Shown in pieces: positions 1 through 6,228 of a DNA stretch of 6,656 nt. The DNA is from Planctomycetota bacterium (lineage in GTDB: Bacteria; Planctomycetota; GCA-002687715; DRQF01), in assembly GCA_015485455.1 (NCBI GenBank), contig WFTN01000375.1, positions 1 to 6,656 of the forward strand. The letters run 5' to 3'. Positions within the stretch are counted from its first letter, which is position 1; the number at the start of each line of letters is the position of its first letter. Position numbers and translations under genes: made by a program. The notes beneath the pieces are model-generated. The model searched no databases. It had not been told where the DNA came from and saw only the letters and a program-made list of their open reading frames with translations.

Positions 1-2
1 AT

Positions 3-206
3 AGCCGACCTCGTATGGTCCAGTCAGGAGCGGTGATTGTCTCCGTTGATCGGGTTTCAGGCGCGGTCAATCCGATTCGCTATCTGGTGATCGATGCGGA
101 CGGGCCGTGGATACGGGTGAATCTTCTGAAGAAAAAGAAGCAAGCTAAGAAGGGCAAACCATTCTGGCTTAAGATCGATGATATTGGCCCATTCATTATT
201 GAGTAA
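3..206 (+). CDS. C-terminal part of an unrecognised lysine-rich protein (5' end outside window)
   Basis: The reading frame is open from the first complete codon (position 3) to a TAA at 204-206, giving 67 residues. An ATG at 15-17 could be a start, but no Shine-Dalgarno-like purine run precedes it, so I read this as the tail of a gene that begins upstream of the window. The visible part has beta-strand-like stretches (AVIVSV, RYLVIDAD, PWIRVNL), then a basic cluster (KKKKQAKKGK), and ends with FWLKIDDIGPFIIE. No membrane segment or catalytic motif is visible and I do not recognise the family. It lies 34 nt before the MoxR-type gene on the same strand, so it may share that transcript and could be functionally linked. 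The coding call is fairly safe; the function is unknown. Confidence 0.6.
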   Translation, partial: SRPRMVQSGAVIVSVDRVSGAVNPIRYLVIDADGPWIRVNLLKKKKQAKKGKPFWLKIDDIGPFIIE

Positions 207-217
207 TTAGGTCTTTC

Positions 218-244
218 ATGAGTCGATTGAGACGAAGCCAATGA
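218..244 (+). other. Possible 8-codon leader ORF overlapping the ATPase start
   Basis: ATG at 218-220 is preceded by AGG (209-211) at a usable spacing. It opens a frame encoding MSRLRRSQ that stops at TGA 242-244, overlapping the ATPase start codon (ATG 241-243) in an ATGA arrangement. The ATPase start itself has only a weak purine-rich upstream stretch, so re-initiation after this mini-ORF is conceivable. An ORF this short is also easily accidental. Confidence 0.15.
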
Positions 245-1089
245 GTAGGCAATTTGACGGTAGCGAGCGCTACATCGCAACAGACGATCTTCTTGTTTCT
301 GTGAATGCGGCGATTCATCTTGAACGCCCACTCTTGATCAAGGGCGAGCCCGGTTGTGGCAAAACAGAATTGGCGGTGGAAGTGGCGAAATCACTGGATT
401 TGCCTCTGGTGTCTTGGCATGTGAAGTCGACGACAAAAGCCGGTCAAGGTTTATATGAATACGATGCTGTTGCCAGACTTCGTGATTCGCAATTGGGAAA
501 CCCGGAAGTCAATGACATTGGCAATTACATTCGCAAGGGACCCGTTTGGCAGGCCTTCGAAGAACCCGGAGGCTGTGTTCTTCTCATTGACGAGATCGAC
601 AAGGCCGATCTGGAATTCCCGAATGATTTACTGCGAGAATTGGACCAGATGGAGTTCGCAGTTTATGAGACAGGGGCTTGTATCAAAGCCAATGTTCGCC
701 CCATTGTCTTCATCACCTCCAACAATGAGAAGGAATTGCCTGACGCTTTTCTTCGGCGCTGTTTCTTTCACTACATTCCCTTTCCTGAAACGGAAACGAT
801 GGAGAAAATTGCGGCTGTTCATTTTCCGACCCTTGATCAGAATCTTTTGGCGAGAAGTTTGGAGGTCTTTTACGGCGTTCGTGAGATAGGGAATTTGCGC
901 AAGCGCCCGTCGACTTCGGAACTCTTGGATTGGCTTCGAATTCTTGGGGCGGAAGCGAATCCTAAAGCGCTCTTGGGCGATGAGGGTGACATCGGGCATT
1001 CTCTCCCTTTCGCTGGTGCGCTTCTGAAAAACGAGCAAGATCTCGATCTGCTGAACCTCAGACAACGCCGTTCCCAAGGGCGTCGCTAA
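241..1089 (+). CDS. MoxR-family AAA+ ATPase (CoxD-like), partner of the VWA protein
   Basis: This is a 282-residue AAA+ ATPase, a usual length for single-domain MoxR proteins. Visible motifs in order are Walker A GEPGCGKT (35-42), Walker B VLLIDEID (113-120), a sensor-1-type ITSNN (158-162), the arginine-finger region LPDAFLRRC (166-174), and a sensor-2-like helix around LRKRPSTSELLDW (219-231). There is no signal peptide or membrane segment, so it should be cytoplasmic. In characterised relatives such as CoxD, the ATPase acts with a VWA-domain partner as an ATP-driven chaperone for maturation or activation of a client protein or cofactor. The client here cannot be told from the window, since no cox or other metalloenzyme genes are visible. 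The start at 241 is the only sensible one: an in-frame TAG at 208-210 closes the frame upstream and no other ATG lies between. The stop TAA overlaps the next ATG by one base, which points to translational coupling. Family assignment is secure; the cellular role is not. Confidence 0.95.
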   Translation: MSRQFDGSERYIATDDLLVSVNAAIHLERPLLIKGEPGCGKTELAVEVAKSLDLPLVSWHVKSTTKAGQGLYEYDAVARLRDSQLGNPEVNDIGNYIRKGPVWQAFEEPGGCVLLIDEIDKADLEFPNDLLRELDQMEFAVYETGACIKANVRPIVFITSNNEKELPDAFLRRCFFHYIPFPETETMEKIAAVHFPTLDQNLLARSLEVFYGVREIGNLRKRPSTSELLDWLRILGAEANPKALLGDEGDIGHSLPFAGALLKNEQDLDLLNLRQRRSQGRR

Positions 1090-2273
1090 TGTTTGTGGGG
1101 TTCTTTGAAGATCTTCGGAGCGAGGGAATCCCGGTTTCCTTGCGAGAATTTCTTGATTTTCTATCAGCTGTGGATGCTGACCTGCCTGCTTTCCAGGTAG
1201 ATCGATTGTACTATCTTGGGCGCACGATCTTAGTGAAACATGCACAACACTTTGACCGATTCGATCGTGTCTTTGGACGGCGCTTTCGCAACTTGTCGAC
1301 GACGTCTGCCAAGATTCGCCAGGAAATCCCCCGGGATTGGTTGGAGAAACTCGGTGATCTTGTTCTCGATGCGGCTACCTTGGCCAAGATCAAGAAGGCC
1401 GGGAGTTTGAATGAGATTCTCCAGGAACTGAGGAAGCGTTTGGCGGAGCAGGAAAAGCGCCACAGTGGCGGATCCAAATGGATAGGCACTCAAGGCACAT
1501 CGCGGTTCGGCCATGGGGGATTCAACCCCAGTGGTGTTCGCATTGGTGGACCGGGTCGTCACAGGCGGGCTGTGAAAGTTTGGGAAGAGAGGAAGTTTCG
1601 CGACCTGGATGGCTCTCGAGAGTTGGGCACAAGAAATTTCAAGATGGCGTTACGCTCTCTTCGGCATTTTACCCGGGAGGGTCGAGAAGAGGAGTTCGAT
1701 CTAGAAGGGACCATTGGAGCAACTGCCAAGAACGCTGGCTTTCTCGAGACTCGATTTAGGCCGGTGCGAAAAAACCGTATACGCGTACTTTTGCTCCTCG
1801 ACATAGGGGGGTCAATGGACGACCATGTTCGCTTGTGCGAAGAGCTGTTTTCGGCAGCGAAATCAGAGATCGAACATCTAGAGTGGTTCTATTTTCACAA
1901 CTGTCCCTATGAAACTCTGTGGCGTCGAAATGTGAGGGGAGAACAGGACGTCGTGGCAACGGATGAGGTCTTAAGAACCTATGGCCAGCACTATCGCCTT
2001 GTGATTGTGGGGGATGGGGCCATGAGTCCTTTTGAGCTGATTCATCGTGGGGGCAGCATTGAACACTGGAATGAAGAACCTGGGGAGGTCTGGTTGTCTC
2101 GAATCTGGTCTCATTTTAAGCGAGGGATCTGGCTTAACCCGATCGCGGAAGAGGAGTGGCCCTACACGGCATCAACAGGGATGATCCAAGGTATCACCGG
2201 TCGAAAAATGTTCGGACTGACATTGGAAGGATTGAAAGCCGGACTCAAGGAACTCATGGCACCTGGGCCATGA
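1089..2273 (+). CDS. CoxE-like VWA-domain protein
   Basis: This 394-residue soluble protein has a C-terminal von Willebrand A domain. The first 125 residues are mostly helical (FFEDLRSEGIPVSLREFLDF) and typical of the CoxE-like group (COG3825 / VWA_CoxE type). A glycine-rich signature IGTQGTSRFGHGGFNPSG (132-149) follows. The VWA core starts near residue 231 with VLLLLDIGGSMDDH, whose metal site reads D238-x-G-x-S242 instead of the canonical DxSxS. A second metal-site stretch is VGDGAMS (307-313). From memory the DxGGS form is usual in this subgroup, so it need not mean loss of metal binding. No signal peptide or membrane segment is seen. The gene begins on the last base of the ATPase stop (TAATG), the standard arrangement for a MoxR/VWA pair in which the VWA protein is the adaptor between ATPase and client. 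The client is unknown. An 8-bp hairpin covers its stop codon. Confidence 0.93.
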   Translation: MFVGFFEDLRSEGIPVSLREFLDFLSAVDADLPAFQVDRLYYLGRTILVKHAQHFDRFDRVFGRRFRNLSTTSAKIRQEIPRDWLEKLGDLVLDAATLAKIKKAGSLNEILQELRKRLAEQEKRHSGGSKWIGTQGTSRFGHGGFNPSGVRIGGPGRHRRAVKVWEERKFRDLDGSRELGTRNFKMALRSLRHFTREGREEEFDLEGTIGATAKNAGFLETRFRPVRKNRIRVLLLLDIGGSMDDHVRLCEELFSAAKSEIEHLEWFYFHNCPYETLWRRNVRGEQDVVATDEVLRTYGQHYRLVIVGDGAMSPFELIHRGGSIEHWNEEPGEVWLSRIWSHFKRGIWLNPIAEEEWPYTASTGMIQGITGRKMFGLTLEGLKAGLKELMAPGP

Positions 2274-2274
2274 G
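2253..2274. terminator. Perfect 8-bp hairpin over the VWA stop codon, possible bidirectional terminator
   Basis: Arms CTCATGGC (2253-2260) and GCCATGAG (2267-2274) pair perfectly around a 6-nt loop ACCTGG. The right arm contains the TGA stop of the VWA gene. The hairpin lies 25 bp from the end of the convergent FHA gene, a position expected for a shared terminator. No run of T follows on either strand, so it is not a textbook intrinsic terminator. It could also act as an RNA 3'-end stabiliser or be incidental. Confidence 0.4.
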
Positions 2275-2299
2275 CTTGGGTTTGAGTTCGGGAAGTGGC

Positions 2300-2896
2300 T
2301 CAGAATAGTCGCATCAGGTTCAAGATGACGTCAATGGTGATGCCAGCAAGGATCATGAATAGGAAGAGGTTCATAACCGATGATGGTGTGACTTGTTTTT
2401 CTTCTTCTTCAAAGATGGGAATACGTTCCGTGTCAGGGCAATCGTCCAAATCGATCGCTCTGGGACGTGGTGGGGTTCGAGAGAATTCAAACCCTGGCCC
2501 TGCAGCCGGATCGAGGTAGTCGTGCTCGAGTTCGAAAAGAAACGTGGGGCCCCGTCTGCCTAAGGCAATTTGATCCCCAATTTCGAGGATGGCCCTGCGG
2601 ATCATGAAGCCGTTGACAAAAGTTCCATTTAGGCTTCCCATGTCGTAGATGACATAAAATTCCCCCTCCTGCCGAATCTCTGCATGCTGAGCTGAAACGG
2701 TGGCGTCCTCAAAAGGGTCATAGGCCACATCATTGTGTGTCGCGCGACCCAGCAGGATAGACTCCATGTGGAATCTCTGTTCTTTATTCTTGAGGCTTCC
2801 GGTTTGATGGAGAAGGCGAACCAACTGTGTTGGTTCTGATCTCTTGTCTTGTCGTTTTGCCTCGGCACGATGGAGGGCGTCTTGGATACGTCCCAT
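2300..2896 (-). CDS. Tail-anchored FHA-domain protein
   Basis: This is a 198-residue protein with three parts. The N-terminus is a basic helix (MGRIQDALHRAEAKRQDKR). An FHA domain spans about residues 25-125, with the expected core residues: G50-R51, S68 and H71 (SAQH), and N90-G91-T92 (SLNGTFVNG). FHA domains bind phosphothreonine peptides. An acidic linker (IFEEEEKQ, 160-167) leads to a single hydrophobic segment at about 174-195 ending at the C-terminus, which suggests a tail anchor with the FHA domain in the cytoplasm. I chose the ATG at 2896 because it has a purine-rich GAGAGAAA upstream and starts the recognisable helix. The frame stays open to an ATG at 3187, but those extra 97 residues look non-protein-like (proline- and arginine-rich, no pattern). 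The gene converges on the VWA gene with a 26-nt gap. A phosphothreonine partner or kinase is not visible here. Confidence 0.88.
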   Translation of the reverse strand: MGRIQDALHRAEAKRQDKRSEPTQLVRLLHQTGSLKNKEQRFHMESILLGRATHNDVAYDPFEDATVSAQHAEIRQEGEFYVIYDMGSLNGTFVNGFMIRRAILEIGDQIALGRRGPTFLFELEHDYLDPAAGPGFEFSRTPPRPRAIDLDDCPDTERIPIFEEEEKQVTPSSVMNLFLFMILAGITIDVILNLMRLF

Positions 2897-2936
2897 ACGT
2901 TTCTCTCTGCACTTTGTATTTCGGTTGTTAGCAAGT

Positions 2937-2958
2937 GGATGACGGTGATAGGTCATCC
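2937..2958. promoter_or_regulatory. Perfect 7-8-7 inverted repeat upstream of the FHA gene
   Basis: GGATGAC (2937-2943) and GTCATCC (2952-2958) are perfect reverse complements separated by 8 nt. The repeat ends 40 nt before the FHA start codon. Arm length and spacing, about 1.5 helical turns centre to centre, would suit a dimeric regulator. In RNA it would form a 7-bp stem with an 8-nt loop in the 5' leader. No regulator family can be named from the sequence. Confidence 0.4.
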
Positions 2959-3002
2959 GGGTAACAGGGCGCATTGTAGGGGAAATGACGACTCTTGGCA
3001 CA

Positions 3003-3017
3003 GGGAAATATATACCC
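3003..3017. promoter_or_regulatory. AT-rich core flanked by GGG/CCC, possible promoter element of the FHA gene
   Basis: On the - strand this reads GGGTATATATTTCCC and is preceded by an A-rich stretch. The TATATT core could serve as a -10 box about 110 nt upstream of the FHA start. I find no good -35 at 16-18 bp, so this is only a weak candidate. The half-palindromic GGG/CCC flanks could alternatively be a protein-binding site. Confidence 0.2.
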
Positions 3018-3073
3018 AAAGTTTGATTTGATTTTTCTGTGTCCATGCATGATTTGCCGAACCGTGGTGGGAT

Positions 3074-3114
3074 CCCAAAAGGGAAGAGGGACCCTACCCG
3101 GGGGTGGTTTTGGG
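3074..3114. repeat. 7-bp inverted repeat with structured interior, downstream of DUF368
   Basis: CCCAAAA (3074-3080) and TTTTGGG (3108-3114) pair perfectly around 27 nt that are themselves rich in G and C runs (CCCGGG, AGGGACCCT). It lies about 100 nt past the DUF368 stop on that gene's transcript and could help end or stabilise it. There is no downstream T tract, so terminator function is unproven. Confidence 0.3.
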
Positions 3115-3217
3115 TACCTAAGGTCTTTTGACCACGGGCCTTGGGGACTTCGTGGAGTTCTGGGCCCTGTCGAATTTCGTCCAGCAACCCTCGTGGGACA
3201 AGTCGGAGAAGGTAACT

Positions 3218-4462
3218 TTATGCCTTTTGTCCTGTTCGAGAACCTAAAGATTCAAGGCCGAGGGCGATGCTGATTCCCACGAGCAAGGCCAAAAGGGCCT
3301 GCCAGTTGCCATGGCCTAGGGTTTCAGGGACCTGATTGATTAAGTCGCCCGTGGAAGAAACAAATCGCCATGGCCAGACACCTCGGAGACAACCAATCAT
3401 AAGACCGATTAACGCTCCGAAGGTGGGGACTGGTTGCTCGCGCAAGAGGTAGGAAAGAATTCGAGAGAATCCCACGAGACCTGTGAGGCAGCCCAAAGCA
3501 AAGAGGCAAACGGAAATGATGGGTGCCGGATGAATCTGGAAATGAAGGAGACCACTGATGGTGCCCTTCACAGCGTTCAGGACGAAATAATAACACCCTA
3601 ATATGAGCAAAAGGAAGGAGCCGGAGATGCCCGGCAAGACCATGGCGGAAATTGCGATCACGCCAGCAATATAGACGAACCAAAATGAAGGGCGAGGCAC
3701 TTGAACAATCACATGGCTGAGAGAGATATCTTGGTAATGCTTTGCTTCGTCTTTCCGCGCTTTCTTGTCGCTCTTGGGAATGCTTGCGTTCATTTCATGG
3801 CGGACAGCTAACTGGCGAGCACCTTCCGGGTCTTGAGCTAAGTGGGCGATTCTCAATGATTGATTCTGGGGGGACCAATAAACTTCCGCGGCATTCAGAG
3901 AGCTTGGCCCCTGGCGAATGAGTTCCTTCAAAGTCGAGGACTCCCCATGGGGTGCTTGAACTTCAACCCAGGTGCCGGTTGTATTGATGTCGCGGTTCGG
4001 ATCAGTGACCGCATACCCGAATACTCCGAACACAAGGGCCATGATCAACCCGAGAGCCTTTGGGCTGCCATTCTCCTTGGGCATCATCCGCCATGGGACT
4101 CCGACACTGGCCAAAATGAGACCAAAGAAGAGGCCCCGCATGATTTCTGGGTGGTTGTCCATGAGGGTGGGGATGATGATAGACCCCATGGCCATGGCTG
4201 AGAAAATGCCCAGCCCGAGGGGTACGAGGAAACGCCAATCAACGGTGTCCATGGACCGGGGGATGGCTGCCTTTTTCTCAGCTTTGAAACCACTGACAAC
4301 ATAGGAGGCCAGAGCGATAATAGGTTTCGGATTGAGAGACTTAACCGCAGAAATAAAGCGACCGTAGATGCCCAAAATGAGAGCCATGGTGCCACCGCTG
4401 ACCCCGGGGATCACATCCGCTACACCCATACACAAACCGCGCCAAAAGACACCCCAATTCAT
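3218..4462 (-). CDS. DUF368 membrane protein, PopT-like polyprenyl-phosphate translocase, with a large insertion
   Basis: This 414-residue polytopic membrane protein belongs to the DUF368 family. The first half carries the hallmark GVADVIPGVSGGT (13-25) and the second half its counterpart AMVLPGISGSFLLL (273-286), so the family's internal duplication is visible. Hydrophobic segments flank both motifs (about 81-100, 110-122, 137-152, 260-275, 282-297, 313-330, 346-362, 388-403). Family members have been shown to recycle undecaprenyl phosphate across the cytoplasmic membrane, supplying lipid carrier for peptidoglycan and other surface polymers; I infer the same role here. Typical members are, from memory, about 270-310 residues. 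This one has an extra polar stretch at about 153-257 between the two halves, with the lysine-rich KSDKKARKDEAK at 230-241. I chose ATG 4462 because AAGGTGGAG lies 6 nt upstream; an in-frame GTG at 4474 would add four residues. It is divergent from the secreted-protein gene and co-directional with the FHA gene. Confidence 0.92.
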   Translation of the reverse strand: MNWGVFWRGLCMGVADVIPGVSGGTMALILGIYGRFISAVKSLNPKPIIALASYVVSGFKAEKKAAIPRSMDTVDWRFLVPLGLGIFSAMAMGSIIIPTLMDNHPEIMRGLFFGLILASVGVPWRMMPKENGSPKALGLIMALVFGVFGYAVTDPNRDINTTGTWVEVQAPHGESSTLKELIRQGPSSLNAAEVYWSPQNQSLRIAHLAQDPEGARQLAVRHEMNASIPKSDKKARKDEAKHYQDISLSHVIVQVPRPSFWFVYIAGVIAISAMVLPGISGSFLLLILGCYYFVLNAVKGTISGLLHFQIHPAPIISVCLFALGCLTGLVGFSRILSYLLREQPVPTFGALIGLMIGCLRGVWPWRFVSSTGDLINQVPETLGHGNWQALLALLVGISIALGLESLGSRTGQKA

Positions 4463-4468
4463 GGCCAA

Positions 4469-4477
4469 CTCCACCTT
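4469..4477 (-). promoter_or_regulatory. Ribosome binding site deciding the DUF368 start
   Basis: On the - strand this reads AAGGTGGAG, ending 6 nt before the ATG at 4462-4460. The match and spacing favour this ATG over the GTG at 4474, which lies inside the binding site itself. Confidence 0.65.
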
Positions 4478-4711
4478 TTCTTTCGGCTCGTGTCCGGCCC
4501 GTGGACAGTTTCAATGCTCATGACGAAAAAGCCACAAGCCATGGTTCACGAGGCCCTCAGTCGCTCAATAACAATTCTGACTGTTCCGGACGAGTGCCGA
4601 ACGCCAAGTTCGATTTCTCTTCGATCTTGTTTCGGCCAAAAACGAGTCAAATGTGTTAATCTAATTCATCAGTTTTCTAGACGTCCTTGGTCCGTGATTT
4701 GAATCGTGGCC

Positions 4712-4719
4712 AAGAAAGG
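4712..4719 (+). promoter_or_regulatory. Ribosome binding site of the secreted-protein gene
   Basis: AAGAAAGG lies 8 nt before ATG 4728. This good match supports that start, which also yields a clean signal peptide. Confidence 0.6.
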
Positions 4720-4727
4720 TAAGTTTC

Positions 4728-6194
4728 ATGCGGCAACTCTTGTTTCTCGTGGTCCTTGGTCAGTTTCTTGTATCGGCTCCAGCCCAAGTGACATGTAATC
4801 GTTTTGATGTCAAGATGCAGGTAGCGAATCATCAGCTTGCCCTTCGTGTGGTGAGCGATTTACCAAAGGATGCTACTGTGTCCGTCACAGTAAGTCATCG
4901 CTATTGGCGCAAGGGCGAGACTTCCTCCTACTCCTTGGACTACTATTCTCGAGAAGTCACCGTCAAGGATCTTGATAAAGGGCTGTCCATTGTGATTTCA
5001 AAATCGGCTCAAGAAAAAGAAATCGCGAGATTGAGTGGTATGAGCCGCCTTGCGGGACGGGGGGCCGTGAAGGTCGATCACTTCGATGGCCGAATTCAGG
5101 TGCGCATAGTTCTAAGCCAGAGTCAAAAGAACGAGGATTTTGGCCCATACAATCGGGATTTGTCTGGAAGTCAGGTCCGGCATGACGGCCCTTATCGTGG
5201 CGTTAAAGTGATTCGTTATGTCTCGCTGGAAGAAGCCAAAGCCAAGAAACCCAAGAAGCGCTCTAAGAAATCGGTTCGGGTGAAAGCGGCCGCGTTCCAA
5301 GTTGGTTCTATCTATGGATTGCGACAAAGAGTTCCTCTGTGGAGTTCACCCATGGTCTTGAGTGGGGCCAAGCAGGTCAAACTCTTTGAGGCTCCCAATC
5401 GCACCTTGGCCTTCATCCACAGAAAACTCGTTTTGGGCGAAAAGACTTGGTTTCGTATTGCCGTAATCAATATCGCCGGAGAGGCTCCCATGGCTTTGGG
5501 GTGGGCGGAGCTACAGGACTTTGGGCGAAAGAAACACAGACTCCTCGAAGATCCCAAATTGATCCCCTATCTTCTACCGACAGGTTGGCTTGGGATGGGT
5601 GAGCGAAAGCCACGCTATCGCCTGAAAGGAAGTAAACGCAGTCCTCGGTTTGAAGGGGTCTATGTGATTGAGGCCAATGTGATCTTGGATGATGGATTGG
5701 AGGCGAGTGAGGCCCAATCCTGGGCCAAGACGGCTGCTTGGCAGCTGCTTGAGCGGTCCGGTGCCCAAGGGGCCATCATTCATCTCATTCGGGAAGGTGA
5801 CAAAATTCCTCAGGCGGGTACAGCATGGGTGATCCCCGCTAAGTCCGCTGATCCAGGGAGTCTTAAGGCAGAAGATTTCGAAGAAAGCAATTGGAGTGGA
5901 TTGCGTGCCGGAGTTTCTATCCACAAGTCCTATTTCAAATCCCGCCCTCAAGCTTTGAAGGTCGGGTCAGAAGTTTACGTCAAGAAGGAAGGATCATTTG
6001 AGGTCCACGTTTTTGCCCAAGCAGATTGGAAGAAAGGCGACAGGTCGATGACCCGGGTGGCCAAAGGTACATCTGGCAAATTGCTTGGACACTGCTATCT
6101 TGAGCAGGGTGGTGCGACAATAATCCGCTATCACATTGCCTTCGAATCAGGACAAAAGGGCTGGGTTCCGGGATCGCTGGTGTTCAAGTTCTGA
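4728..6194 (+). CDS. Secreted multi-domain protein with SH3-like segments, function unknown
   Basis: This is a 488-residue exported protein. Residues 1-19 form a signal peptide: MRQ, a hydrophobic core LLFLVVLGQFLV, then A-P-A before Q20. There is no lipobox at C23. Residues 24-150 look like a beta-sandwich (alternating strands such as ATVSVTVSHRYW and IQVRIVLSQ, ending FGPYNRDLSGSQ). A lysine-rich linker follows (KAKKPKKRSKKSVRVK, 171-186). Residues 196-265 have an SH3b-like pattern (VPLWSSP, VKLFEAPNRTLAFIHRK, KTWFRIAVI, LGWAELQDF). Residues 307-370 read strand-helix-strand (VYVIEANVILDDG, then a helix, then GAIIHLIREG). Residues 410-488 look like a second SH3-like unit ending GWVPGSLVFKF. 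I see no catalytic motif, which suggests a binding or structural role outside the cytoplasm, perhaps at the cell wall. From memory, planctomycete secreted proteins have a similar N-terminal domain. Exact function and domain borders are inferred. Confidence 0.88.
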   Translation: MRQLLFLVVLGQFLVSAPAQVTCNRFDVKMQVANHQLALRVVSDLPKDATVSVTVSHRYWRKGETSSYSLDYYSREVTVKDLDKGLSIVISKSAQEKEIARLSGMSRLAGRGAVKVDHFDGRIQVRIVLSQSQKNEDFGPYNRDLSGSQVRHDGPYRGVKVIRYVSLEEAKAKKPKKRSKKSVRVKAAAFQVGSIYGLRQRVPLWSSPMVLSGAKQVKLFEAPNRTLAFIHRKLVLGEKTWFRIAVINIAGEAPMALGWAELQDFGRKKHRLLEDPKLIPYLLPTGWLGMGERKPRYRLKGSKRSPRFEGVYVIEANVILDDGLEASEAQSWAKTAAWQLLERSGAQGAIIHLIREGDKIPQAGTAWVIPAKSADPGSLKAEDFEESNWSGLRAGVSIHKSYFKSRPQALKVGSEVYVKKEGSFEVHVFAQADWKKGDRSMTRVAKGTSGKLLGHCYLEQGGATIIRYHIAFESGQKGWVPGSLVFKF

Positions 6195-6228
6195 GTCCCT
6201 CTCGGTCAGGAAATCTCTTTGGCGCCGC

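Larger units (their letters stand above)
2897..3217. other. 321-nt gap between the DUF368 and FHA genes, structure-rich, no convincing gene
   Basis: Both flanking genes read on the - strand, so this holds the 3' end of the DUF368 transcript and the likely promoter and 5' leader of the FHA gene. Open frames exist on both strands (for example + strand 2995-3273 and the upstream extension of the FHA frame), but their translations lack any domain-like pattern. The right part (about 3074-3167) is G/C-rich with several inverted repeats: CCCAAAA/TTTTGGG, GGTC-TTTT-GACC (3122-3133), and GGGCC/GGCCC (3136-3140/3163-3167) enclosing a smaller GGACT/AGTTC stem. The left part holds an AT-rich motif and a 7-8-7 inverted repeat, listed separately. 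Confidence 0.6.
4463..4727. other. Divergent intergenic region with presumed promoters
   Basis: This 265-nt region separates the divergent DUF368 and secreted-protein genes, so it should hold promoters for both. The right part (about 4636-4680) is AT-richer than the surroundings and is the likeliest promoter zone for the + strand gene, but I see no pair of -35/-10 boxes good enough to mark. A short inverted repeat TGTCC/GGACA (4491-4495/4503-4507) sits just upstream of the DUF368 ribosome binding site. A + strand frame at 4490-4702 (70 residues, GTG start) has no ribosome binding site and no recognisable pattern, so I do not call it a gene. Confidence 0.5.

Noticed and set aside
455..889. 144-codon + strand frame inside the ATPase gene
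   Set aside because: It is an out-of-frame shadow of the Walker B and sensor region; its composition (W, R, F rich) is not protein-like.
628..1245. 205-codon open frame on the - strand
   Set aside because: It lies across the ATPase gene and the start of the VWA gene, which have clear family motifs. Its translation shows no domain pattern.
2897..3187. 97-codon upstream extension of the FHA frame
   Set aside because: No recognisable pattern, overlaps the structured intergenic repeats, and the downstream ATG at 2896 has a better context and starts a plausible helix.
2995..3273. 92-codon + strand frame between the FHA and DUF368 genes
   Set aside because: It overlaps the 3' end of DUF368 on the opposite strand, is glycine- and proline-rich without a pattern, and has no clear ribosome binding site.
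3300..4400. Many CCATGG-like words within the DUF368 gene
   Set aside because: They arise from coding of Met, Ala, Gly and Pro runs in a membrane protein and are not regularly spaced, so I see no repeat array.
4490..4702. 70-codon + strand frame in the divergent intergenic region
   Set aside because: GTG start without a ribosome binding site, no domain pattern, and it would occupy the region needed for the promoters of both flanking genes.
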